A stretch of 5,765 bases of DNA. Origin: an uncultured Stenotrophomonas sp. GTDB taxonomy: Bacteria > Pseudomonadota > Gammaproteobacteria > Xanthomonadales > Xanthomonadaceae. Both the position numbers and the translations under genes were made by a program. The DNA lies in assembly GCA_946223375.1 (NCBI GenBank), contig CAMICU010000229.1, positions 1 through 5,765 on the forward strand. Direction: 5' to 3'. The notes beneath the pieces are model-generated. The model saw nothing but the letters and a program-made list of their open reading frames with translations. It did not search any database and had not been told where the DNA came from. Numbering within the stretch: the stretch's first letter is position 1; the number at the start of each line of letters is the position of its first letter. Positions 1-5,764 of the stretch are shown one piece after another.

Positions 1-267
1 GGCCTGGCCGACGCTGCGGCTGACGAACTCGAAGCCGCCTGGCGCGGTGCGCCGGTAGCGGTACTGCCGTGCATCGGTCCAGGTCGCCGGCCCGGCCAGG
101 CCCTGGGTCAGGTACATCCACTGTTCGCGCAGCTGCAGCGAGCGGTTGAACGCCGCCGCGTCCGGTGCCGGCGGCGCATCGGCGCAAGCCAGCAGCGGTG
201 CACCGGCGCAGGCCAGGCCCAATGCCAGGCTGCGGGCGTAGTGGTGGACTCCCCAGGATCGAAGCAT
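1..267 (-). CDS. Exported protein, probable S9-family (prolyl oligopeptidase/DPP-IV type) serine peptidase, N-terminal fragment
   Basis: The first 89 codons of a gene running off the left edge. The start is the ATG at 267, preceded by AAGGAG. Residues 1-31 look like an export signal: basic or polar residues up to R12, a hydrophobic stretch SLALGLACAGAPLLACADA (13-31), and a possible signal peptidase I site after A31. C28 in LLAC is a poor lipobox, so a lipoprotein cannot be excluded. The following text, with REQWMYLT (47-54), a W-T-D unit and YRYRRTAPGGFEFV (69-82), resembles the start of the beta-propeller of S9 peptidases, in which a W..D..YR..GG.EFV pattern recurs. The catalytic Ser-Asp-His domain lies outside the window, so the family call is from a short region. 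If right, it would cleave after proline in the periplasm or outside the cell and supply peptides to the rest of the operon. Confidence 0.6.
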   Translation of the reverse strand, partial: MLRSWGVHHYARSLALGLACAGAPLLACADAPPAPDAAAFNRSLQLREQWMYLTQGLAGPATWTDARQYRYRRTAPGGFEFVSRSVGQA

Positions 268-276
268 GCAGCGTGT

Positions 277-282
277 CTCCTT
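277..282 (-). promoter_or_regulatory. Shine-Dalgarno AAGGAG for the exported S9-like protein
   Basis: On the minus strand AAGGAG occurs 9 nt before the ATG at 267, inside the 25-nt gap after the M24 stop codon. It fixes the start of the last gene. It also shows that this gene is initiated independently rather than by stop-start overlap, although no promoter or terminator fits into the gap. Confidence 0.7.
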
Positions 283-292
283 GCGTATCAGC

Positions 293-1495
293 TCAGGCAA
301 AAGGCCGGTCGATGGCCGGCGAGGGCGGCGTGAACCACTGCGCGCCGTCGGCGGTGACATGGAAGTGATCCTCCAGGCGCACGCCGAAGCGGCCCGGCAC
401 CACGATCATCGGTTCGTTGCTGCAGCACATGCCCGGTGCCAGCGGCAGGGTGTTGCCGCGCACCAGGTACGGCGCCTCATGGATCGCCAGCCCGCAGCCG
501 TGGCCGGTGCGATGCGGCAGGCCCGGCAAGCGGTAGTCCGGACCCAGCCCGGCCGCTTCCAGCACGTCGCGCGCGGCCTGGTCGACCACCTCGCACGGCA
601 CGCCGGGGCGCACCGCGTCGAACGCGGCCTGCTGCGCGGCGCGCTCCAGGTCCCAGATGCGGCGCTGCTCGGCATCCGGCTCGCCGAAGATCCAGGTACG
701 GGTGATGTCCGAGTTGTAGCCCTGCACCGCGCAGCCGGTGTCGATCAGCACCAGTTCGCCGCGGCGCAGGTGCTGCACGCCGGGAATGCCGTGCGGGAAC
801 GCGGTGGCATGCCCGAACTGCACGATGCAGAAGGTCGAGCCGCCGTCGGCGCCCAGCGCACGGTGTGCCTCGTCGATGAAGCGCACCAGCGTGTCGGTGC
901 CGATGCCCTCGTGGGCGATGCCGGCAGCCAGCTGCTGCACGAACAGCGTCATGTCGCAGGCCTGCTGCATCAGCGCCAGTTCGGCCGCCGATTTGCACAT
1001 CCGGCAGTCATCGATGAGGGAGCCGGCCGACTGGATCGCATCGGCGCCCAGGTGCGCGGCCAGGCCGACCTGCACCCGGAACGGTGCCTCCGGGTCCAGC
1101 GCCAGCGTGCGCGCGCCGCGTTCGGCCATGGCCTCGGCCACCCGCGCGTGCGGGTCCTCGTGTTCTTCCCACAGGCGCTTGCCGGCCGGGATCCGCAGCA
1201 CCGCGTCGAGCGAGCCTTCCTCGAACACCGGGCAGACCAGCAGCGGCTCGCCTTCCAGGGTCAGCAGCATCGCCACCAGCCGTTCGCTGCCGCCCCACGG
1301 CACGCCGCAGAACCAGCGCAGCGAGGTGCCGGCGGTGACCAGCAGTGCGTCCACGCCCTGCGCCCGCATCAGCGCACGGGCCCGCTGCAGTCGTTGCGCG
1401 TACTCCTCGGCGCTGATCGCCGCTGCGCGCTGTGGCCACGGCGCCAGGCGGGCGCGTGCCTGGTCCAGGGTGAGGTGTCCGATCTGTGCATTCAT
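293..1495 (-). CDS. M24 family metallopeptidase (Xaa-Pro peptidase type)
   Basis: A 400-residue protein with a creatinase/prolidase N-terminal domain (about residues 30-165) and a pita-bread M24 catalytic domain (about 170-390). All five dinuclear metal ligands are in place: D252 (VLIDTG), D263 (YNSDITRTW), H332 (RTGHGCG), E361 (SNEP) and E375 (RLED). The conserved histidines H235 (FPHGIPG) and H339 (AIHEAP) are present too, so it should be catalytically active. No signal peptide is seen, so it is probably cytoplasmic, cleaving Xaa-Pro or Xaa-Hyp bonds in imported peptides. Its place after the hydroxyproline degradation genes suggests that it releases proline or hydroxyproline. M24 proteins also include creatinase and ectoine hydrolase, so substrate remains open. 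The ATG at 1495 has GGAG 7 nt upstream and overlaps the upstream TGA by 4 nt. The stop lies 25 nt before the next gene. Confidence 0.92.
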   Translation of the reverse strand: MNAQIGHLTLDQARARLAPWPQRAAAISAEEYAQRLQRARALMRAQGVDALLVTAGTSLRWFCGVPWGGSERLVAMLLTLEGEPLLVCPVFEEGSLDAVLRIPAGKRLWEEHEDPHARVAEAMAERGARTLALDPEAPFRVQVGLAAHLGADAIQSAGSLIDDCRMCKSAAELALMQQACDMTLFVQQLAAGIAHEGIGTDTLVRFIDEAHRALGADGGSTFCIVQFGHATAFPHGIPGVQHLRRGELVLIDTGCAVQGYNSDITRTWIFGEPDAEQRRIWDLERAAQQAAFDAVRPGVPCEVVDQAARDVLEAAGLGPDYRLPGLPHRTGHGCGLAIHEAPYLVRGNTLPLAPGMCCSNEPMIVVPGRFGVRLEDHFHVTADGAQWFTPPSPAIDRPFA

Positions 1496-3084
1496 GGCTG
1501 TGCTCCGATGTCATCGGTGGTGCAGCGCTGGTCGATCCAGCGCGGCAGTCCACCCGGGTTGCGGTCGCGCAGCTCCGGCGGGAGCAGCGCATCGGGCACA
1601 TTGTCGTACGCCTGCAGCGCACTGAAGCGCAGGATCGCGGCCGGCAGGCCGACGGCGGTGAAACCGGGCTGCGTCGAGGCCGGGTACGGCCCGCCATGTT
1701 GCTGCGCCGGGCTGACCGCCACCCCGGTGGGCATGCGGTCGCAGATCAGCCGCCCCACGCGCGGCCGCAGCACGCCGGCCACGGCCTGCCACGCGGCATC
1801 GTCGCTGCCGTCGCCGGCGCGATACAGCGTGCCGGTGAGCTGGCCCTCCAGGGTGGCCGCCACCGCCTGCATCTGCGCGACATCGCTGACCCGCAGCAGC
1901 AGGCTGCTCGGGCCGAACGCCTCGCCCTGGAACCGCGCGGGCGCGGCCAGGAACGCCTCGGCATCGACCTCGAACAGGGTCGGCGCATGGGTGATGCCGA
2001 CGCTGCCCGGCGCTCCGCCGCACAGCAGCTGTGCACCGGCCTGGCGCAACACCGCGATCGCATGCTGCAGCGTGGCCAGCAACGCCGGCGACAGCAGCAG
2101 CTGCGGCGCGGTGTCGGCGAACCGGCGGCGCACCGCGGCGACGAACGCATCGCCGGCGGTACCGCGCGGCACCAGCACCAGCCCCGGGTTGGTGCAGAAC
2201 TGGCCGCTGCCGAGCAGGCACGACGCGCTGAACGCCTCGGCCAGCGCGTCCCCGCGTTCGGCCAGCGCACCGGGCAGCAGGAACACCGGGTTCAGGCTGG
2301 ACAGCTCGCCGAAGAACGGGATGCCCGCGGCATCGGCCGCCTGCTTCAAGGCCAACCCGGCGCTGCGGCTGCCGGTGAAGGCGATCGCGCCCAGACGCGT
2401 ATCGCCGGCCAGGGCCCGCCCCAGTGGCGCGGGCAGGTCATACAGCAGCTGCACCGTGCCGGCGGGCAGGCCGGCCGCGTCGGCGGCGCGTTGCGCGTGT
2501 TCGGCCAGGCGCTGGCTGGTGCCCGGGTGCGCCGGATGCGCCTTGGCGATCACCGGGTTGCGTGCGGCGATGGCGGCGGCGAAGTCGCCGCCGGACACCG
2601 CGTTGAACGCGAACGGGAAATTGTTGGGGCCGAACACCAGGACCGGCTTGCCCAATGGCGCGTGGCACGAACGCAGGCCGGCGCCGGTGTCGATCACCGG
2701 CCGGGTCCAGCTGGCGCTGCGGGCGGCGCTGGCGGCCTGGCGCAGCTGGTTGCAGGTGCGCGGCAGTTCATTGCCGCGCAGGCGGGTGGCGGCCGGCAAC
2801 CCGGTCTCGGCATGCGCCAGCGCCACCAGCGCTTCGGCATCGGCTTCCAAGGCATCGGCGTAGCCTTCCAGGAACGCGGCGATGCGTTCCGGGGCGAGCG
2901 CCGCCAATATCGGCGCGGCGGCGCTTGCCGCCGCCAGCGCCTGTTCCACTTCGGCCGCACCGCTGCGCGGGAACGCTGTGCCGATGGCCTGCGCGGTGGA
3001 CGGGTCCACCGCGCGGAAGCTGTCCGTGCCTTCCGCTGCCGGGCGCCAGTGGCCGGCAATCAACAACGGTGCGACCGTGGCCAT
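1492..3084 (-). CDS. Aldehyde dehydrogenase (NADP+), alpha-ketoglutarate-semialdehyde dehydrogenase type
   Basis: A 530-residue member of the ALDH superfamily, matching the length and organisation of the 2,5-dioxovalerate/alpha-ketoglutarate semialdehyde dehydrogenase branch, which is longer than typical 480-500-residue ALDHs. Catalytic residues visible are N155 (FGPNNFPFAF), K181 (IAKAHPAHP, cofactor binding), G238 in FTGS, general base E260 (FFGELSSLNPVF), nucleophile C297 (GSGQFCTNPG) and E388 (GEAFGP). It should oxidise alpha-ketoglutarate semialdehyde to alpha-ketoglutarate in the cytoplasm, the last step of bacterial hydroxyproline breakdown; the same activity also ends the arabinose, glucarate and galactarate routes. 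The ATG at 3084 is separated by 1 nt from the upstream TGA. Its ribosome site (GGGAAG, 7 nt away) is weak, so translation probably depends on coupling. Its own stop overlaps the M24 gene start (ATGA). No frameshift or missing catalytic residue is seen. Confidence 0.93.
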   Translation of the reverse strand: MATVAPLLIAGHWRPAAEGTDSFRAVDPSTAQAIGTAFPRSGAAEVEQALAAASAAAPILAALAPERIAAFLEGYADALEADAEALVALAHAETGLPAATRLRGNELPRTCNQLRQAASAARSASWTRPVIDTGAGLRSCHAPLGKPVLVFGPNNFPFAFNAVSGGDFAAAIAARNPVIAKAHPAHPGTSQRLAEHAQRAADAAGLPAGTVQLLYDLPAPLGRALAGDTRLGAIAFTGSRSAGLALKQAADAAGIPFFGELSSLNPVFLLPGALAERGDALAEAFSASCLLGSGQFCTNPGLVLVPRGTAGDAFVAAVRRRFADTAPQLLLSPALLATLQHAIAVLRQAGAQLLCGGAPGSVGITHAPTLFEVDAEAFLAAPARFQGEAFGPSSLLLRVSDVAQMQAVAATLEGQLTGTLYRAGDGSDDAAWQAVAGVLRPRVGRLICDRMPTGVAVSPAQQHGGPYPASTQPGFTAVGLPAAILRFSALQAYDNVPDALLPPELRDRNPGGLPRWIDQRCTTDDIGAQP

Positions 3085-3085
3085 C

Positions 3086-3991
3086 TCAGCGCTTCCCGCG
3101 GCTGGCGATGGCGTGGTCGATCACCTGCAGCGCCTGCGCGCGTTCGCCGCCTTCCACCACCAGCCGCGGCGCGCGCACGCGTTCGCTGCCCAGGCCCACC
3201 CGCTCCTGCATCAGCTTGATCAGCTGCACGAACTTGGGAACGGTGTCCATGCGCAGCAGCGGCAACGACCACTCGTACAACTCGCGGGCCGCCGCGTACC
3301 CACCGCGCCGTGCCTGCTCGAACAACTGCACCGCTTCTTCCGGGAACGCATTGACGGTACCAGCGATCCAGCCTTCGGCGCCCATCGCGATGCCTTCCAC
3401 GATCAGGTCGTCCACGCCGACCAGCAGCACCAGGCGATCGCCGAGCAGGGCCTTGATCGCGGCCAGGCGGCGGATGTCGCCGGAGGACTCCTTGATCGCC
3501 TGCACGTGCGGGAACTCGGCGGCGAACGCGGCCACCTGTTCCGGGCTGAAGTCGGTCCTGTAGGCGATCGGGTTGTTGTACAGCAGCACCGGCAGATCGG
3601 TGGAGGCGATGACCGCGCGGATGTACGCGTCCATCTCGTGGCGGTCGCTGGAGTACACGTACGGCGGCAGCACCATCAGGCCACCGGCGCCGGCCTGCTT
3701 CACCGCCGCGGCCAGCGCGATGCCTTCCTGCGTCGACAGCGCGGCGATGCCGGCCACGATCGGCACGCGCGCACCCACCGCATCGACCAGGGTGCGCACG
3801 ATGGCGACCTTCTCCTCGAAGCTCAGGGTGGCGCTTTCGCCCAGCGAGCCCAGCGGCACCAGGCCACTGCAGCCGGCATCGACCAGGCGGCGCGCGTGCT
3901 CGGCCAGGAAGGCGTGGTCCACCGCGCCGTCGGCGGTGAAGGGAGTGGTGATGGCCGGCAGTACGCCGCGCCAGAAGTCTGCATTGCTCAT
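3086..3991 (-). CDS. DHDPS/N-acetylneuraminate lyase family enzyme, probable delta1-pyrroline-4-hydroxy-2-carboxylate deaminase
   Basis: A 301-residue class I aldolase-type TIM barrel, close to the usual family length of about 300. The Schiff-base lysine is K167 in VQAIKESSGD, and the partner tyrosine is Y138 in LLYNNP. The substrate-loop motif, GTTGE in true dihydrodipicolinate synthases, is GSLGES here (about residues 48-53), arguing against a lysine-biosynthesis DapA. In this operon the expected reaction is removal of water and ammonia from delta1-pyrroline-4-hydroxy-2-carboxylate to give alpha-ketoglutarate semialdehyde. A 5-dehydro-4-deoxyglucarate dehydratase would also feed the same next enzyme, but the amine dehydrogenase genes upstream favour the hydroxyproline route. 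The ATG at 3991 is preferred over the TTG one codon earlier; ATG overlaps the upstream stop as TGATG, with AGGT 9 nt before it. Ends 1 nt before the aldehyde dehydrogenase start. The family is certain; the substrate is inferred. Confidence 0.9.
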   Translation of the reverse strand: MSNADFWRGVLPAITTPFTADGAVDHAFLAEHARRLVDAGCSGLVPLGSLGESATLSFEEKVAIVRTLVDAVGARVPIVAGIAALSTQEGIALAAAVKQAGAGGLMVLPPYVYSSDRHEMDAYIRAVIASTDLPVLLYNNPIAYRTDFSPEQVAAFAAEFPHVQAIKESSGDIRRLAAIKALLGDRLVLLVGVDDLIVEGIAMGAEGWIAGTVNAFPEEAVQLFEQARRGGYAAARELYEWSLPLLRMDTVPKFVQLIKLMQERVGLGSERVRAPRLVVEGGERAQALQVIDHAIASRGKR

Positions 3992-5295
3992 CAAGGCTTA
4001 CCTGGTTCGTATGGGTCGAAGGATGCAGCCACCAGTGCGGCCAGGCTGACCGGAGTCAGTGGCGGCCGCACCGCCGTGGGGGAGGTGGAGGGGGAGGTCA
4101 AACTCAGTTCGCGCAGCGCCGCACCGCAGATGCGGCCCTGGCAGGCCCCCATGCCGCAGCGGGTGACCAGGCGCAGCTGGCGCGGGTCCGGGTGCGCGTG
4201 CACGTCGGCCATCGGCACGTCTTCGCAGCGGCACACCAGGGTGTCGGGGGCGGCGAGCGTGCGCGCCTGTTCGTCGGGCTGGAAGGTCCGTGCCAGCAGC
4301 GCGGCATAGGCACGCTCATGGTCACGGCGGTGGCGCAGCGCCTCGCCGGCGCGCACATCGCCCAGCGCGAAGCATGCCGCCATCGCGCCTTCGATGCGGG
4401 CACAGTCGCGGCCGCCGATGCCGAGGCTTTCGCCGGCCACGTGGATGTCGGGATCGCTGCTGCGCAGTTGCAGGTCCGCCCGCACCACCGGCTGCGTGCA
4501 GGAGGTGTCCAGTTCACAGCCCAGCAGCCGCGCCAGCTCCACGTTCGGCACCAGGCCCCAGCCGACCGCCAGCAGGTCGCAGGCCACGTGCGTGCGCAGG
4601 CCATCGGCGGCGACGAGGTCCACGCCCTGCAGGTGCGGGGCGCCATGCGCGGCCACCACCCTGCTGTGCCGGTGCCATGGCACCCGCGCCAGGCTGGCGC
4701 GCAACGCCGCCGCCTGCGCCAGCTTGCCCGGCCAACGCCACAGCTGGCGGGCGAAGCCGTGCAACTGCGCGGTGCTGGCCTGTTCGTGGATGCCGACCAG
4801 CGTCGCGCCATGGCGCTTGAGCGTGGCGGCCGCCGCCAGCAGCAGTGGGCCGGTGCCGGCCACCACCACCCGCTTGCCGGCCACCGCCAGGCCCTGCTTG
4901 GCCAGCGCCTGCAGGCCACCAGCGCCGGTGACGCCGGGCAGGGTCCAGCCCGGGAAGGGCAACAGCAGTTCGCGCGCGCCGGTGGCGATCACCAGCTTGC
5001 GCCAGTGCAGTGCCACCGCACCCTGCGCATGCACGGCGAGCAGCCGGTGCGGCTCGGCCAGGGTCACCTCATGCCCGGCCAGCAGCGTGATGCCGGCGGA
5101 CTGCAGGCCATCGATCTGCGCCCGCGCCATCGCCGGCACGCCGAAGCGCAGGTCATGCCGCCACACCTGCCCACCGGCACGCGGCTGCGCATCGACCAAC
5201 CCCACCCGCGCCCCGCGGCGGGCACCGGCATGGGCGGCGGCCAGACCGGCCGGCCCGGCCCCCACCACCAGCAGGTCGTAGTCGTGCGACGTCAT
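3991..5295 (-). CDS. FAD/NAD(P)-type oxidoreductase with C-terminal BFD-like [2Fe-2S] domain (dehydrogenase complex subunit)
   Basis: A 434-residue flavoprotein resembling HcnB, OoxA and the FAD subunit of heterotrimeric D-hydroxyproline dehydrogenase. Residues 7-17 carry the N-terminal FAD-binding fold (DLLVVGAGPAG) with acidic D35 at the end of the second strand. ATGARE at 104-109 is the second FAD contact. Residues 143-171 form a second dinucleotide fold, VVVAGTGPLLL, in which the third glycine is replaced by leucine. C355-x-C357 and C380-x4-C385 (VCRCED and RCGMGACQGRIC) form a BFD-like [2Fe-2S] site. The final 37 residues are a Ser/Thr/Pro linker followed by RPPLTPVSL, a motif common at the end of this family. 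The frame stays open upstream to 5379, but the ATG at 5295 is chosen because it has GGAG 8 nt upstream, starts the protein just before the FAD motif, and overlaps the upstream stop by 4 nt. The likely role is electron transfer from imino acid oxidation, not an independent NADH oxidase. Confidence 0.92.
   Translation of the reverse strand: MTSHDYDLLVVGAGPAGLAAAHAGARRGARVGLVDAQPRAGGQVWRHDLRFGVPAMARAQIDGLQSAGITLLAGHEVTLAEPHRLLAVHAQGAVALHWRKLVIATGARELLLPFPGWTLPGVTGAGGLQALAKQGLAVAGKRVVVAGTGPLLLAAAATLKRHGATLVGIHEQASTAQLHGFARQLWRWPGKLAQAAALRASLARVPWHRHSRVVAAHGAPHLQGVDLVAADGLRTHVACDLLAVGWGLVPNVELARLLGCELDTSCTQPVVRADLQLRSSDPDIHVAGESLGIGGRDCARIEGAMAACFALGDVRAGEALRHRRDHERAYAALLARTFQPDEQARTLAAPDTLVCRCEDVPMADVHAHPDPRQLRLVTRCGMGACQGRICGAALRELSLTSPSTSPTAVRPPLTPVSLAALVAASFDPYEPGKP
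4078..4101. repeat. G-rich 12-bp imperfect tandem repeat (two copies) inside the BFD oxidoreductase gene
   Basis: On the + strand two adjacent 12-mers, GGGGGAGGTGGA (4078-4089) and GGGGGAGGTCAA (4090-4101), match at 10 of 12 positions. Because 12 is a multiple of three, copy number changes would keep the reading frame. The encoded peptide is the Thr-Ser-Pro-rich linker after the BFD cluster, where TSP occurs twice. The G runs lie on the template strand and could form a two-tier or longer G-quadruplex. Confidence 0.6.
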
Positions 5296-5534
5296 CGCTG
5301 CGTCTCCACCCGCATGCCGGCGCGCGCCACCACCATGCAGGCGCGCAGCTGCTCGACTGCATCGATGCGGACCCTGCATTCAAAGCACACGCCCATGCCG
5401 CACAGCGGTGCGCGTGGTTCGCCACCGACGGAACGGCGGACGCTGGCGCGCACCTGTGCGATGGCGGCGGCGACAGTGGCGCCGTCCTGCACCTCCACGC
5501 GCAGTCCGTCCACGCTCAGCACGACCCGGCTCAT
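5292..5534 (-). CDS. (2Fe-2S)-binding protein, small subunit of the flavin dehydrogenase complex
   Basis: An 80-residue protein of the Fer2_4 type, the small subunit found in HcnA-like and heterotrimeric D-hydroxyproline dehydrogenase complexes. Four cysteines form the pattern C45-x4-C50-x2-C53-x12-C66, within PLCGMGVCFECRV and LRAC, which would ligate one plant-type [2Fe-2S] cluster. It should carry electrons between the flavins of the DAO-type and Pyr_redox-type subunits in the cytoplasm or at the inner face of the membrane. The N-terminal part (VVLSVDGLRVEVQDGATV) has the short beta-rich pattern of ferredoxin folds. No signal peptide or membrane segment is seen. The length is slightly below the usual 85-105 residues, with nothing missing from the cluster-binding core. 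The start ATG at 5534 is supported by an AGGAGG and by a 4-nt overlap with the upstream gene. Its own TGA overlaps the next start codon (ATGA). Confidence 0.93.
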   Translation of the reverse strand: MSRVVLSVDGLRVEVQDGATVAAAIAQVRASVRRSVGGEPRAPLCGMGVCFECRVRIDAVEQLRACMVVARAGMRVETQR

Positions 5535-5764
5535 GCCACCTCCTGCAGCAAACGCTCCGGCCGATACGGGTCCAGCGCGAGCGCCGGGCTGCGGCCGAGG
5601 AACGCATCCACCAGCAACCGCGCACTGCCCGGGGCGGCGGTGATGCCCAGCCCTTCATGGCCGGCCGCGACCCATACCCGGTGGCGGCCCGGCACCGCGC
5701 CCAGGTACGGCAGGCCGTCCGGCGTGGCCGGGCGGAAACCACACCAGCTGCGCAGCGCGCGCAG
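5531..5764 (-). CDS. FAD-dependent oxidoreductase, DAO family (probable D-hydroxyproline dehydrogenase catalytic subunit), C-terminal fragment
   Basis: Only the last 77 codons are present; the start lies beyond the right edge. The peptide reads LRALRSWCGFRPATPDGLPY at the edge and continues through LGAVPG and AAGHEGLGITAAPGSA to a TGA at 5533-5531. The G-x-R-P-x-T-P-D-G-x-P motif followed by GHEGLGIT is the classic C-terminal FAD-contacting region of the DAO (glycine oxidase/D-amino acid dehydrogenase) fold. Such proteins usually have about 370-420 residues, so roughly four fifths is missing. The gene overlaps the next one by 4 nt (ATGA). Its place immediately before a small [2Fe-2S] protein and a BFD-containing flavoprotein matches the three-subunit dehydrogenases HcnABC, octopine/nopaline oxidase, and the heterotrimeric D-hydroxyproline dehydrogenase of P. 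aeruginosa. The substrate is inferred from the downstream genes, because the substrate-binding region is outside the window. Alternatives are D-proline or another secondary amine. Confidence 0.9.
   Translation of the reverse strand: MRALRSWCGFRPATPDGLPYLGAVPGRHRVWVAAGHEGLGITAAPGSARLLVDAFLGRSPALALDPYRPERLLQEVA
5539..5544 (-). promoter_or_regulatory. Consensus Shine-Dalgarno AGGAGG for the [2Fe-2S] subunit, inside the preceding gene
   Basis: On the minus strand the sequence reads AGGAGGTGGCATGA. A perfect AGGAGG sits 4 nt before the ATG at 5534 and lies within the last codons of the DAO-family gene. It fixes the start of the small ferredoxin-like gene and is the strongest ribosome-binding site in the window. 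This suggests that the small subunit is initiated efficiently as well as by coupling to the upstream gene. Confidence 0.8.

Noticed and set aside
268..292. Possible terminator or promoter between the M24 gene and the S9-like gene
   Set aside because: The gap is only 25 nt, largely occupied by the ribosome-binding site, and holds no GC-rich hairpin with a T-run and no -35/-10 pair.
266..2863. 865-codon open frame on the + strand, antisense to the M24 and ALDH genes
   Set aside because: It arises because GC-rich codons on the opposite strand avoid stops. Its translation is low-complexity Arg/Ala/Gln/His-rich with no recognisable domain, whereas the minus-strand frames contain complete catalytic motifs.
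1486..3219. 577-codon + strand open frame, and similar long ones at 2882-4309 and 4192-5643
   Set aside because: All are shadows of the minus-strand operon: composition is biased, no ribosome site or motif is evident, and they cross several real gene boundaries.
3086..3991. Annotation as DapA (4-hydroxy-tetrahydrodipicolinate synthase of lysine biosynthesis)
   Set aside because: The GTTGE substrate loop is altered to GSLGES, and the gene sits in a catabolic operon next to an alpha-ketoglutarate semialdehyde dehydrogenase.
3992..3994. TTG one codon before the DHDPS-family ATG as an alternative start
   Set aside because: The ATG at 3991 forms a TGATG overlap with the upstream stop. A TTG adding one residue has no independent support.
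5296..5379. 28-codon N-terminal extension of the BFD flavoprotein up to 5379
   Set aside because: The extension lies in the [2Fe-2S] subunit gene, is Arg/Ala/Gly-rich and has no family resemblance. The ATG at 5295 has a ribosome site and directly precedes the FAD motif.
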